Shown: positions 1 through 7,256 of the stretch, one piece after another
Layout: every line of letters starts with the position of its first letter
Numbering within the stretch: position 1 is the first letter of the stretch
Assembly: GCA_024276775.1 (NCBI GenBank)
Contig: JAJRWO010000298.1
Coordinates: 1 to 11,894 of the forward strand
Source: Gammaproteobacteria bacterium
Lineage (GTDB): Bacteria; Pseudomonadota; Gammaproteobacteria; Tenderiales; Tenderiaceae
Direction of reading: 5' to 3'
DNA length: 11,894 nucleotides
Notes under the pieces: model-generated
Seen by the model: the letters and a program-made list of their open reading frames with translations, nothing else
Databases searched by the model: none
What the model was told of the DNA's origin: nothing
Position numbers and translations under genes: made by a program

Positions 1-788
1 CAAATAACATCAGCGAGATAACCGCATTGGCAACATTAACCAACCTGGAAGCACTCAGTCTGGACGGCAACAGGCTTACTGATATCACTGCATTGACAGC
101 GTTAAATAAACTGCAGAGCCTAGATTTAAACGGCAATGACATCAGCGATATAACAACACTGGCAACATTAACCAATCTAACCGCACTCGATTTGTCCGGA
201 AACAACCTCACTGACATCAGTGCATTGACAGAATTGATCAATCTAGCGAGTCTCTACCTGCCTTGGAATGACATCAGCGAAATAACGGCACTGTCAACGC
301 TAACCAACCTAACGCTGCTTGATCTAGACGATAATAAACTCACTGACATCAGTGCATTGGCAGAATTAAGTAATTTGACAACTCTTGACCTGACCGGCAA
401 TAACATCAGCGAGATAACGGCACTGACAGGATTGACCCATTTAACAACGCTCCGCCTAGGCAATAACAAGCTTACTGAGATCAGCGCATTAGCAGAATTA
501 AGCAATTTAACAGGCCTCAATCTAAGCTGGAATGACATTAGCGAGATAACAGCACTAACAGGGTTGACCAATCTGACAACACTTCGCCTGGACGACAACA
601 AGCTCACTGATATCAGTGCATTGGCAGGCTTGAGTAATATGGCGTTTCTTGACTTGGCCGCAAATGAAATCAGCGATATAACTGCACTGGCAATGTTAAC
701 CAACCTAACGACACTCTACCTGGAAGATAATAACATCACTGACTATAGTCCTCTGGATGGCTTAACCAATCTGAATGTGTCTAAATAA
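1..788 (+). CDS. Internalin-like leucine-rich-repeat protein, 3' part only
   Basis: The frame is open from base 3 to the TAA at 786-788 and has no start of its own, so the gene begins outside the window; the TTG at 27 lies inside a repeat. The visible 261 residues are almost pure leucine-rich repeats: eleven complete 22-residue units and a final shortened one, of the form N-x-[IL]-[ST]-[DE]-I-x-x-L-x-x-L-x-x-L-x-x-L-x-L. This is the 22-residue consensus of internalin-type and related bacterial LRRs, which fold as a curved solenoid for protein binding. The last unit (NNITDYSPLDGLTNL) is followed by only VSK and stop, so no C-terminal anchor or sorting domain exists; any signal peptide or other domain must be upstream. 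Partner and location cannot be told. The protease gene starts about 400 bp downstream on the same strand, but a functional link is only possible, not shown. Confidence 0.9.
   Translation, partial: NNISEITALATLTNLEALSLDGNRLTDITALTALNKLQSLDLNGNDISDITTLATLTNLTALDLSGNNLTDISALTELINLASLYLPWNDISEITALSTLTNLTLLDLDDNKLTDISALAELSNLTTLDLTGNNISEITALTGLTHLTTLRLGNNKLTEISALAELSNLTGLNLSWNDISEITALTGLTNLTTLRLDDNKLTDISALAGLSNMAFLDLAANEISDITALAMLTNLTTLYLEDNNITDYSPLDGLTNLNVSK
3..785 (+). repeat. Tandem 66-bp LRR units in alternating types (132-bp super-repeat)
   Basis: Units start every 66 bp from base 3 (3, 69, 135 and so on to 729). Odd units begin N-[ND/E]-I-S-[DE]-I-T and even units begin N-[KR/N]-L-T-[DE]-I-[ST], so the real period is 44 residues or 132 bp. 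Units 405-536 and 537-668 are especially similar at DNA level, suggesting recent duplication of the two-unit block. The twelfth unit departs from the pattern (NNITDYSPL) and serves as the end cap. Confidence 0.9.
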
Positions 789-969
789 AGGCGCGGGTCA
801 GTAAAGTGCCAAATGGAAACTAGCGGCTGTTTTTTAAGGCATTCAAGAGCTCGATGGATATAAACACCAGCAAGCGCGTCGCCAGGGTTACGGGATGCAA
901 ATAGCCACGCCAATGCTGTTCAAAATCTGCTGGGCACCCGCCAGTTAGACCATGAACCCGACCCTCAAT

Positions 970-980
970 CCCCCCCCCCC
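970..980. repeat. Poly-C tract, 11 bases
   Basis: Eleven consecutive C residues between ...CAAT and AGC.... Such tracts slip readily during replication and are also prone to sequencing error. It lies about 200 bp upstream of the protease start and outside any clear gene. Confidence 0.9.
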
Positions 981-1058
981 AGCTAAACCATAGGCCGCTG
1001 ATGATTTTCGCTAAATCAACGGCGCAAAGGGCTGATTAAATCGACGAGTAAATAATTT

Positions 1059-1086
1059 TTTACCCGAGCCGATACTTAGGTATAGT
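1059..1086 (+). promoter_or_regulatory. Possible sigma-70 promoter for the S8 lipoprotein gene
   Basis: TTTACC (1059-1064) and TATAGT (1081-1086) are separated by 16 bp and match the -35 and -10 consensus at 4/6 and 5/6 positions. Transcription would start near 1093 and give a leader of roughly 90 bases. The match is modest and the stretch is AT-rich, so this is tentative. Confidence 0.3.
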
Positions 1087-1185
1087 TTTGTCACTGCTCT
1101 TACGACAGGAATGCTGGTGACACATGGGTGGCCAACGGTCATTCATGAGCATTTTTAAAGAATTCGTTTCTTGGGAGATACAACG

Positions 1186-4100
1186 TTGGAATTTTGCAGC
1201 AAAAAACTCGTGTTAGCCACTTTTGTCGGCTTGGCCCTAACAGGGTGTTTTGAAGATAAGGTTGAGCGGGTCGGCCCGGCGGCAAACCAGGCCAATAGCT
1301 CACCCTCCAGCGAGAGCAATAACAAGCCCAATGCCAATGCCGGGGCTGATCAAACCGTTGATGAACTCAGCCTCATTACTCTCGATGGCTCTAAAAGCAC
1401 AGATAGCGATGGCAGCCTCGCCTCTTATCGCTGGGTGCAGGTTGATAATGGCGCACCCACTATCACGTTAACCAACGCTGATACGGTCCAGGCAACATTC
1501 ACTGCGCCGGATATAGCCGTGAATATCAAACTCGAATTTCGCCTGTTTGTTATTGACGATGACGGCAGTTCAGGGGCTGACAATGTGATGATTGATGTCA
1601 CGGCGACCCCCGTAGCAGTCACCCATTTAACCCCTGTATTTGACGCTGTACCTGAAGTCAATCAGCAGGTGACATTAAACCTGAACACACTGGACTCCAT
1701 TGGCGATGCCAACTGGTCAGTCACCAGCCAGCCCGGGGGGGCAGACATTAACCTAAACCCATCAAGTGACCAAAAAAGCCTGACCTTCACTCCAACGGTG
1801 GCCGGTGATTACCAGCTGCTGATTGAGTCCAGCACCACCTCTTCCAGCAAAACCATTGATTTCAAAGTAACTGCCGCTACGGCAAACTTTGATACTAACC
1901 AAATCAATGCCTTCAGCGGCAGCTCAGACACTGCCTTGGGGACAATACAAAACCAGGTTTGGGTCAGTTCGGCCAGCCTGACTGAGACGCAAATCACCGC
2001 TCTGGTGACCGCCATGAGTGGCTTTACCGTTGTCACTTTTAATGAAAATACTGGTTTGTTAATTGAGTTTGACGCAACCGACACCACTATTCCCGAGTCT
2101 TTGGCTTTGCTTGAAATGACGATGGGAATCGACAGTGTGGCGTTTCGAATTTATGAAGGTTTGGGGACGGGAAAAGATGAGGCCATCGACCCAAATGATG
2201 GCAGTGCCTTCGATGATTTGGGGGATAACTGGCATTTAGAGCAGCTAAAACTCACCGATGCCTGGACATTAACCACCGGCAGCAGCACTGTATTGATCGG
2301 GGTTTCTGATGGCGGTTTTGATACCCGGCATGATGAATTGGACGGCCGGGTGCTGTTGCAATATACCGACGATGTGTCTGCTCACGGCAATGCCATTGCC
2401 GCCACCATCGGCGGCAATACCAACAATGGCGAGGGCATTAGCGCAATTAACTGGACGTCGCCATTGCTACTAGCAGACAACCAACTGAGCAGCGTCAACG
2501 CGCTATTGAATTTCGATAAGCTTAAAGTGATCAATGCTGGCTGGGCGATCCCTGGCTATATTGAGGATTCATTTTCCATCTTCAGCGCCAGCTCAGTAAT
2601 GGCGCGCTATGAACAAGCCCTGACGCTGACCCGCCCTTATCGCCAGTTGGCCAAAACCCATCCACAGCAATTATTGGTCTGGTCGGCAGGCAACGGCGTC
2701 AACAACGGCAACAGCAATGTCACCGGTGTTTATGGCGTCGATGGCCGGCTGCACAGCCCGGCTCTGCATTATGACGACAACGGTTTTTTCAATCCCATGG
2801 ATAACGTCATTTTTGTCGGTGCAATGGCCAGTGACGGCCGCTTGAAGCATTACAGCAACTATGGCAAGGCAGTGGATATCGTCGCCCCAAGTGGTTACAA
2901 AGCTGCCGCGCTGGAGAATGAGTATTTCCTTGCCAGCAACTATGGCAGCAATGAAGCCAGCGGTACCGGCTTTGACGGCACATCATCTGCCGCGGCCACG
3001 GTGTCAGGCGTTGCCTCTTTGATCTATTCGCTCTACCCCTCTTTCACGGCTCAGGAAGTCAAAGAGATATTGATTAACAGTGCCAGTGAAACCGTCAGCG
3101 AACGTTATATTGGCCTCGGTGATGCAGGCACTGATAACGTCAATATCAAAGCCCTGCCACGCGCCATTCCGATGTTGGATGCTGCTGCGGCCCTGACGCT
3201 GGCCAAGAGTATTGTTGATAACAAGGTGGTGGTGGCGGACTACACCGTCCCCAATCCATTGGCGGCTCAGGCACGTATCCAGTTCAAGTCACTTGATGCT
3301 GATAGCACAGTGACGGCTGTCAACTGGTCTTTGCAGTCATCAGCCAACGGGGTGAGCGGTTGGACAACGGTCATCGCCATGAATGTTAACGGCGATCTGG
3401 CCGAGCCAGTTCTGGATACCGGCAAACCTTATCACCGGCTAACGGCCACTGTCACCCTGACAAACACGGCGGACTCATCCACCAGTCAGGCCAGCAAAAC
3501 CTATAATTTTTCCTATTCCACCATCAAGGCCACCCTTAAAGATACGGTGACGCTGGCAACCCTAAGCGGCGTGACAGTCAGCCCCGAAAGTCTCGATGGC
3601 CAAACCTTTAGCTCGACAGCAACATCAGCGGGTAATGGTGAAATCACCCTCTACGTCAAACGCGGCAGTTACAGGCTGCAAAGCACGTTGGCAGACTATC
3701 AAGATGGGGCAATCAGCTTCACCGCCGATGGCGAAGCCAATCAAAGCTTTGATTTTTACATGGCCAGTGCTGATCTTGTTCCTACAGATGGCATCGGCGG
3801 TGTCAGCTCGTTGAGCGGTTATATCTTTGACCTGAATGGCGACCCGGTGGCAGACGCCGTGGTTCGAATCTCTGGTGGTGCCAGCACCAATGGCTTTTTC
3901 GCCTCGGTGATTACCGGCAGTGACGGTCGTTTTGGCTTTTCCAACATATCGCGCAAAGATGCCAGCGGCAACGCCATTCAATCCTTTACTGTTCAGGCAA
4001 CCGCCGAGAACTTTTTCAGCTCAACCAAAGAGGGTTTTGTTTTACTGTCGGGCAAAGATCACAGCGAGGTCATCCCTTTGGTGGATCAAAGCCAGTTCGG

Positions 4101-4971
4101 TGAGACACTGTTTACGGATGACTTCGAGTCTGGCATTAACGATTGGCTAGCCGATGGCTTCTGGCACCTGGAAACGCTCAATGGCAGTATTGCCAACACA
4201 CTGGTAGATGGCGGCTTCACCTCCCTGGCACCCGACGAAGCAGGGCCGCAAGCACTGCTACCATTTGCCACCAGTGGTGATATGGCCTGGTGGTATGGTC
4301 TGGCCGACACCGGTTCCTTCATCGGCACACAAAGCGCGGGTGATACACAGCAAAGCGGCGGACGTTCCGAAGAGGCGAATAGCGGCCAGTTATCGACCCC
4401 CAGCATTGATCTAACCAATGCCATATCACCCATATTATTGTTCAATACCTGGTGGGAGGTGGAGTCCGTCAATCCCAATGCATCGGGTTTCGATATTCTT
4501 GAAATATTGATCAGCACCAACGATGGCAGCACCTATACGTCGATCAAACGCTTAAATCCATTCGTCGACCCTAACGACTCGGACCGGAGTCACAAGCCCT
4601 TTTCATCTGGCGGTTTTTTCCGCAAACCAGTGTGGGTTATCGAAGAATTGGATTTAAGTGATTACGTCGGCAACACTATTAAGATCCAATTTAAATTTGA
4701 TACCCGTGATGCTCTGTATAACGGCTTCCGAGGTTGGGTCATTGATGATTTTCGTGTGATTGATGTGACCTCAACAACCATAGCCCCAGGGGCGGGGTCA
4801 GGGGTTGGCCTAGGTTCGGATTCGGGGACGGCTTTAAACAAAAACATAAAAACCGCAGCGCCGTTAAGTCAGGCCATACCACAAGATTACTTCAATGGTT
4901 TAAGTGAGTCATTTTTAGATGCACACAAGCGCCCCCAAAAGACGACAGTGCTGCCACCCTCCAGCCGTTAA
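1186..4971 (+). CDS. Multidomain subtilisin-family (S8) serine protease lipoprotein
   Basis: I start it at TTG 1186 because GGGAG (1173-1177) lies 8 bases upstream and the product then begins with a compact lipoprotein signal, MEFCSKK plus a hydrophobic stretch and the lipobox LTGC (Cys21). The in-frame TTG at 1171 lacks such a site. The 1261-residue product should be a membrane-anchored extracytoplasmic protease. Domains in order: a PKD/K319L-like domain (about 48-139), a second Ig-like domain (145-230), a possible propeptide (250-325), the S8 domain (340-680), an Ig-like domain (686-780), two carboxypeptidase-regulatory-like beta domains (780-965), and a MAM or M6-peptidase-like jelly roll (975-1195, ending GWVIDDFRV), then a Gly/Ser-rich tail. 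The S8 triad is intact: Asp375 in VSDGG, His400 in AHGNAIA, Ser600 in DGTSSAAA, with oxyanion Asn503 in SAGN. The usual GTSMAAP motif is altered to GTSSAAA. Substrate is unknown. A strong terminator follows. Confidence 0.88.
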   Translation: MEFCSKKLVLATFVGLALTGCFEDKVERVGPAANQANSSPSSESNNKPNANAGADQTVDELSLITLDGSKSTDSDGSLASYRWVQVDNGAPTITLTNADTVQATFTAPDIAVNIKLEFRLFVIDDDGSSGADNVMIDVTATPVAVTHLTPVFDAVPEVNQQVTLNLNTLDSIGDANWSVTSQPGGADINLNPSSDQKSLTFTPTVAGDYQLLIESSTTSSSKTIDFKVTAATANFDTNQINAFSGSSDTALGTIQNQVWVSSASLTETQITALVTAMSGFTVVTFNENTGLLIEFDATDTTIPESLALLEMTMGIDSVAFRIYEGLGTGKDEAIDPNDGSAFDDLGDNWHLEQLKLTDAWTLTTGSSTVLIGVSDGGFDTRHDELDGRVLLQYTDDVSAHGNAIAATIGGNTNNGEGISAINWTSPLLLADNQLSSVNALLNFDKLKVINAGWAIPGYIEDSFSIFSASSVMARYEQALTLTRPYRQLAKTHPQQLLVWSAGNGVNNGNSNVTGVYGVDGRLHSPALHYDDNGFFNPMDNVIFVGAMASDGRLKHYSNYGKAVDIVAPSGYKAAALENEYFLASNYGSNEASGTGFDGTSSAAATVSGVASLIYSLYPSFTAQEVKEILINSASETVSERYIGLGDAGTDNVNIKALPRAIPMLDAAAALTLAKSIVDNKVVVADYTVPNPLAAQARIQFKSLDADSTVTAVNWSLQSSANGVSGWTTVIAMNVNGDLAEPVLDTGKPYHRLTATVTLTNTADSSTSQASKTYNFSYSTIKATLKDTVTLATLSGVTVSPESLDGQTFSSTATSAGNGEITLYVKRGSYRLQSTLADYQDGAISFTADGEANQSFDFYMASADLVPTDGIGGVSSLSGYIFDLNGDPVADAVVRISGGASTNGFFASVITGSDGRFGFSNISRKDASGNAIQSFTVQATAENFFSSTKEGFVLLSGKDHSEVIPLVDQSQFGETLFTDDFESGINDWLADGFWHLETLNGSIANTLVDGGFTSLAPDEAGPQALLPFATSGDMAWWYGLADTGSFIGTQSAGDTQQSGGRSEEANSGQLSTPSIDLTNAISPILLFNTWWEVESVNPNASGFDILEILISTNDGSTYTSIKRLNPFVDPNDSDRSHKPFSSGGFFRKPVWVIEELDLSDYVGNTIKIQFKFDTRDALYNGFRGWVIDDFRVIDVTSTTIAPGAGSGVGLGSDSGTALNKNIKTAAPLSQAIPQDYFNGLSESFLDAHKRPQKTTVLPPSSR

Positions 4972-4998
4972 AAAGCTGTCTTTCAAGCAAAAAATAGT

Positions 4999-5026
4999 GG
5001 CCTCTGATTATTCAGAGGTCTTTTTT
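4999..5026 (+). terminator. Intrinsic terminator of the S8 protease gene
   Basis: A 9-bp stem (4999-5007 with 5012-5020, including one G-T wobble) closes a TTAT loop and is followed by six T (5021-5026). It lies 27 bp after the protease stop codon, on the correct strand. Confidence 0.9.
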
Positions 5027-5245
5027 CTAACCAAACAAGTGGCGCTGACTCAAAGGCAGCCCTAAAATTGACTGTGACCTCCTCTGCGCAAGTAATTATT
5101 AACAAGTACGGTGTTTGCAAAACATCCGAGGTAATTTTTGGCAAGGAAAAAATTGGCGAAAAAGCAGCGTTGGCACGCAGTAAATGGGCATTTTGAGTCT
5201 ATTTTTAACGCCTCAAGGGATCGCCTCAGGCGTCTTTCAAGCACC
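5027..5245. other. Spacer between convergent protease and transporter genes
   Basis: No gene is supported here. Next to the transporter stop there is an inverted repeat, ACGCCT (5208-5213) with AGGCGT (5228-5233). It could form a hairpin in the minus-strand transcript, but only a broken T run follows (TTAAAAAT), so it is at best a weak terminator for the transporter gene. Confidence 0.5.
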
Positions 5246-6118
5246 TCAAGTCTTTCTTGTTTCCACCCGCATCAACCATAGGCCACTAGCGATAATCACC
5301 ACCGCCCCCACCCCAGTCCACAAATCAACTGTGTCGCCAAAGATAAAATACCCTAGCAATATCCCCCACAACATTTGCACATAGTGAAACGAAGCTGCCG
5401 TTGCCATGCGGGCATGGGCAAAGGCACGCGCCAGACTAATCGCACCAAAGGTCGACACCCCGCCCATAAAAACAAAATAAGGCAAATCTTGCAGACGTGG
5501 TAATTGCAATTCGGGCCAAAAAAACAACAACAAAATCGAGATGATAACCAGATGAGGATAAAAGGCCCACGACAACAGCGTATGCTGGCTATCGCGCATG
5601 TAGCGGGCGGTGATATTCACCAGCGAGAAAAACAGCGCCGAGATCAAGGCCGCCAGTGAGGCCATTTCCAGCGGAATCAAGCCCGGTCGCAAGATGATCA
5701 ATACACCGACAAAACCAATCCCAATAATCATCATATGCTTCCCGCTGAGCTTGTCTTTCAACAACGGAATGGCCAACAAGGCGGAAAACATTGGCGCAAC
5801 AAATGAAATGGCATAGGCCTTGGCCAACGGCAATTGGGTGAACGCATAAACAATCAATAACAATTGCACAAACACCAAACCACCACGCAATAAGTGCAGT
5901 TTGATGCGTTTATCTTTAAGCGTGTTTTTAATGCCACCCAGCCAGGGCGACAGTAACAACAACAGCAACAGACCAAACACCGAATTATATAACACTAGCG
6001 AATAGGTCAAATAATAACGACTTAAATACTTGATGGTGGCATCACCAAAGGAGAGCAGACTAAACCCCAGCAGCGCCAGCAGAATGCCCTTGGTCACACC
6101 ATCTTTGATTGAACCCAT
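5246..6118 (-). CDS. EamA-family (drug/metabolite superfamily) permease
   Basis: The 290-residue product is nearly all hydrophobic, with about ten predicted membrane helices in two halves (about 10-145 and 153-285), as in the tandem EamA domains of the DMT superfamily. The first half ends with the typical stretch AKAYAISFVAPMFSALLAIPLL; the second repeats the pattern with FHYVQMLWGILLGYFIFGD. Family members move small metabolites such as amino acids, purines, S-adenosylmethionine or riboflavin across the inner membrane, but sequence alone does not give the substrate here. The start is the ATG at 6118, though no clear Shine-Dalgarno sequence precedes it. The leader contains a perfect 9-bp inverted repeat. 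The gene follows the channel gene on the same strand after a 177-bp gap, so co-transcription is possible but unproven. Confidence 0.85.
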   Translation of the reverse strand: MGSIKDGVTKGILLALLGFSLLSFGDATIKYLSRYYLTYSLVLYNSVFGLLLLLLLSPWLGGIKNTLKDKRIKLHLLRGGLVFVQLLLIVYAFTQLPLAKAYAISFVAPMFSALLAIPLLKDKLSGKHMMIIGIGFVGVLIILRPGLIPLEMASLAALISALFFSLVNITARYMRDSQHTLLSWAFYPHLVIISILLLFFWPELQLPRLQDLPYFVFMGGVSTFGAISLARAFAHARMATAASFHYVQMLWGILLGYFIFGDTVDLWTGVGAVVIIASGLWLMRVETRKT

Positions 6119-6175
6119 GTCGAAAAAACGCCTATGATTATTGTTATCTCTAGATCCTGCAAACCACCATATTGA

Positions 6176-6202
6176 TAAAGCGCACCAACAGCATGCGCTT
6201 TA
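6176..6202. repeat. Perfect 9-bp inverted repeat in the transporter leader
   Basis: TAAAGCGCA (6176-6184) and TGCGCTTTA (6194-6202) are exact reverse complements with a 9-base spacer. No T run follows on either strand, so it does not look like a terminator. It lies about 60 bp upstream of the transporter start and could be an operator or an RNA hairpin. Confidence 0.55.
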
Positions 6203-6295
6203 GAAATGGAATTCATAGACCCTTCGTGATTTCAGCCATAAAAAGCCCTTTTTTAAAAAAATCGATTCGCACATGCGTGGCGGTTGGTCAGTTAG

Positions 6296-7141
6296 CTACT
6301 GGCGACCGTCCTTTTTTTCTGTCATCTGTAACAACATATCTTCCATTCGCTCTAACCGTTTCTCCATCTCGGCGGTGTGTTCTTTGATCCAATGCACCTC
6401 ACCTGCTTCACCCTTGCCTTCTTCACGATTATAATTTTCGTGCTCCTGCTGCATTACGTCCAGTACCACACCAATCATCATGTTCAAAAACACAAACGCG
6501 GTCAAAAAAATAAAGGTGAGATAAAAGGCCCAACTGTACGGATAAACCAGCATGGTTTCGTACATAACATCGGTCCAATCTTCAAAGGTAGCAACACGAA
6601 ACAAAGTCAACATAGAGATGGTGACGTCACCCCACAATACCGGGTTGATTTTTTCAAACCAAAAACTGCCGATGGCTCCATAGATATAAAAGATGATAAA
6701 CATCAATATCACCACATAACCAATTCGCGGAATAGCCTTTACCAGGGCATCCATTAAAATACGCAGTTCAGGCACCATGGAAACCAGGCGCAGCGCTCTG
6801 AAAACACGCAATAATCGCGCCAGCAAAACCACTTCGCTTTCTTCAACCGGCACCAAGCTAACGGTGACAATGATAAAATCAAATATATTCCAGCCCTTTT
6901 TGAAAAAATTCCTGAACTTTTCTTCTGCGACCATACGAATCAGAAGCTCAACCAGAAAAAATACTGTGACGGCAATATCAAAAAATTTCAGTATATTCAG
7001 CCAAGCAGGGCTAATGTCGTAGGTGGCTGCGCCAATCATCATTGCCGAAATAATGATGATGGCCATAACCGTCATTTCAAATATTTTATTGCTGCGGATA
7101 GCGAGAAAGCGGGCCTTCAAATCCATCGTTTCCACACTCAT
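6296..7141 (-). CDS. BacNav-type voltage-gated cation channel with acidic filter
   Basis: A 281-residue single-domain six-helix channel that should assemble as a tetramer in the inner membrane. S1 is about 21-40, S2 50-71, S3 84-98. S4 (107-120) carries arginines at every third residue (Arg109, 112, 115, 118), the voltage-sensor pattern. The pore region reads LFRVATFEDWTD, with the filter TFEDWTD at 185-191, aligned with TLESWSM of NavAb; there is no potassium-channel GYG. S6 (about 207-230) ends LNMMIGVVLDVM, followed by a charged linker and a C-terminal coiled coil (about 250-276), as in NaChBac relatives. The two extra aspartates (188 and 191) fall where engineered aspartates made NavAb calcium-selective, so ion preference may not be sodium. 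Start ATG 7141 has GGAG (7150-7153) 8 bases upstream. It lies just past the rpoH terminator, so it probably uses its own promoter. Confidence 0.9.
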   Translation of the reverse strand: MSVETMDLKARFLAIRSNKIFEMTVMAIIIISAMMIGAATYDISPAWLNILKFFDIAVTVFFLVELLIRMVAEEKFRNFFKKGWNIFDFIIVTVSLVPVEESEVVLLARLLRVFRALRLVSMVPELRILMDALVKAIPRIGYVVILMFIIFYIYGAIGSFWFEKINPVLWGDVTISMLTLFRVATFEDWTDVMYETMLVYPYSWAFYLTFIFLTAFVFLNMMIGVVLDVMQQEHENYNREEGKGEAGEVHWIKEHTAEMEKRLERMEDMLLQMTEKKDGRQ

Positions 7142-7177
7142 ATTTTTAACTCCATTACTTATTTGCTCAATACCCCA

Positions 7178-7194
7178 TTTCAGCCGTACTGAAA
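7178..7194. repeat. Short inverted repeat before the channel gene
   Basis: TTTCAG (7178-7183) and CTGAAA (7189-7194) are complementary with a 5-base spacer, in the 58-bp gap between the rpoH terminator and the channel start. A repressor site is possible, but a 6-bp match is easily due to chance. I could not place a convincing promoter here. Confidence 0.3.
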
Positions 7195-7199
7195 GGTAT

Positions 7200-7226
7200 A
7201 AAAAAACCGGGCTCAGGAGCCCGGTT
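7200..7226 (-). terminator. Intrinsic terminator of rpoH
   Basis: On the minus strand AACCGGGCT (7226-7218) pairs with AGCCCGGTT (7213-7205) around a 4-base loop, a perfect GC-rich 9-bp stem running into seven T (7206-7200). It lies 30 bp after the rpoH stop and should separate rpoH from the channel gene. Confidence 0.95.
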
Positions 7227-7256
7227 AGTTTGCGATAACTTTATTTTATTGGCTAT

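Larger units (their letters stand above)
789..1185. other. Spacer between LRR gene and protease gene; no convincing gene
   Basis: This 397-bp stretch has no gene with a start codon and ribosome binding site that I trust. It holds a run of 11 C (970-980), a minus-strand open frame without a start codon (820-1035), a possible promoter (about 1059-1086) and a short plus-strand ORF that overlaps the next gene (1124-1216). I find no good terminator for the LRR gene: the T6 run at 830-835 follows only a very weak stem. Confidence 0.6.

Noticed and set aside
254..703. 149-codon minus-strand ORF opposite the LRR gene
   Set aside because: It is the antisense of the repeats: its own 44-residue periodicity mirrors the LRR units. 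The plus frame has a clear family fit.
3..785. Repeats in the left end as a CRISPR or other non-coding array
   Set aside because: The 66-bp periodicity keeps an open frame and a protein repeat consensus, with no constant repeat and unique spacer pattern.
4086..4532. 148-codon minus-strand ORF within the protease gene
   Set aside because: It lies entirely opposite the well-supported protease frame, with a low-complexity Ser/Leu/Pro-rich product and no start signal.
5062..5244. 60-codon minus-strand ORF after the transporter stop
   Set aside because: No recognisable sequence, Arg/Cys-rich composition and no ribosome binding site; treated as noncoding spacer.
6249..6261. T6A7 stretch after the channel stop as a terminator
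   Set aside because: On the minus strand a T7 run exists, but the preceding stem is only about 4 bp (CGCA-TG-TGCG), too weak to call.
6560..6610. Reading the channel as a potassium channel
   Set aside because: There is no GYG filter; the pore loop with Glu-Asp-Trp and the S6 form match sodium/calcium-type channels.
6377..6757. 126-codon plus-strand ORF opposite the channel gene
   Set aside because: Antisense to a channel with clear motifs; its sequence is unremarkable and lacks a ribosome binding site.
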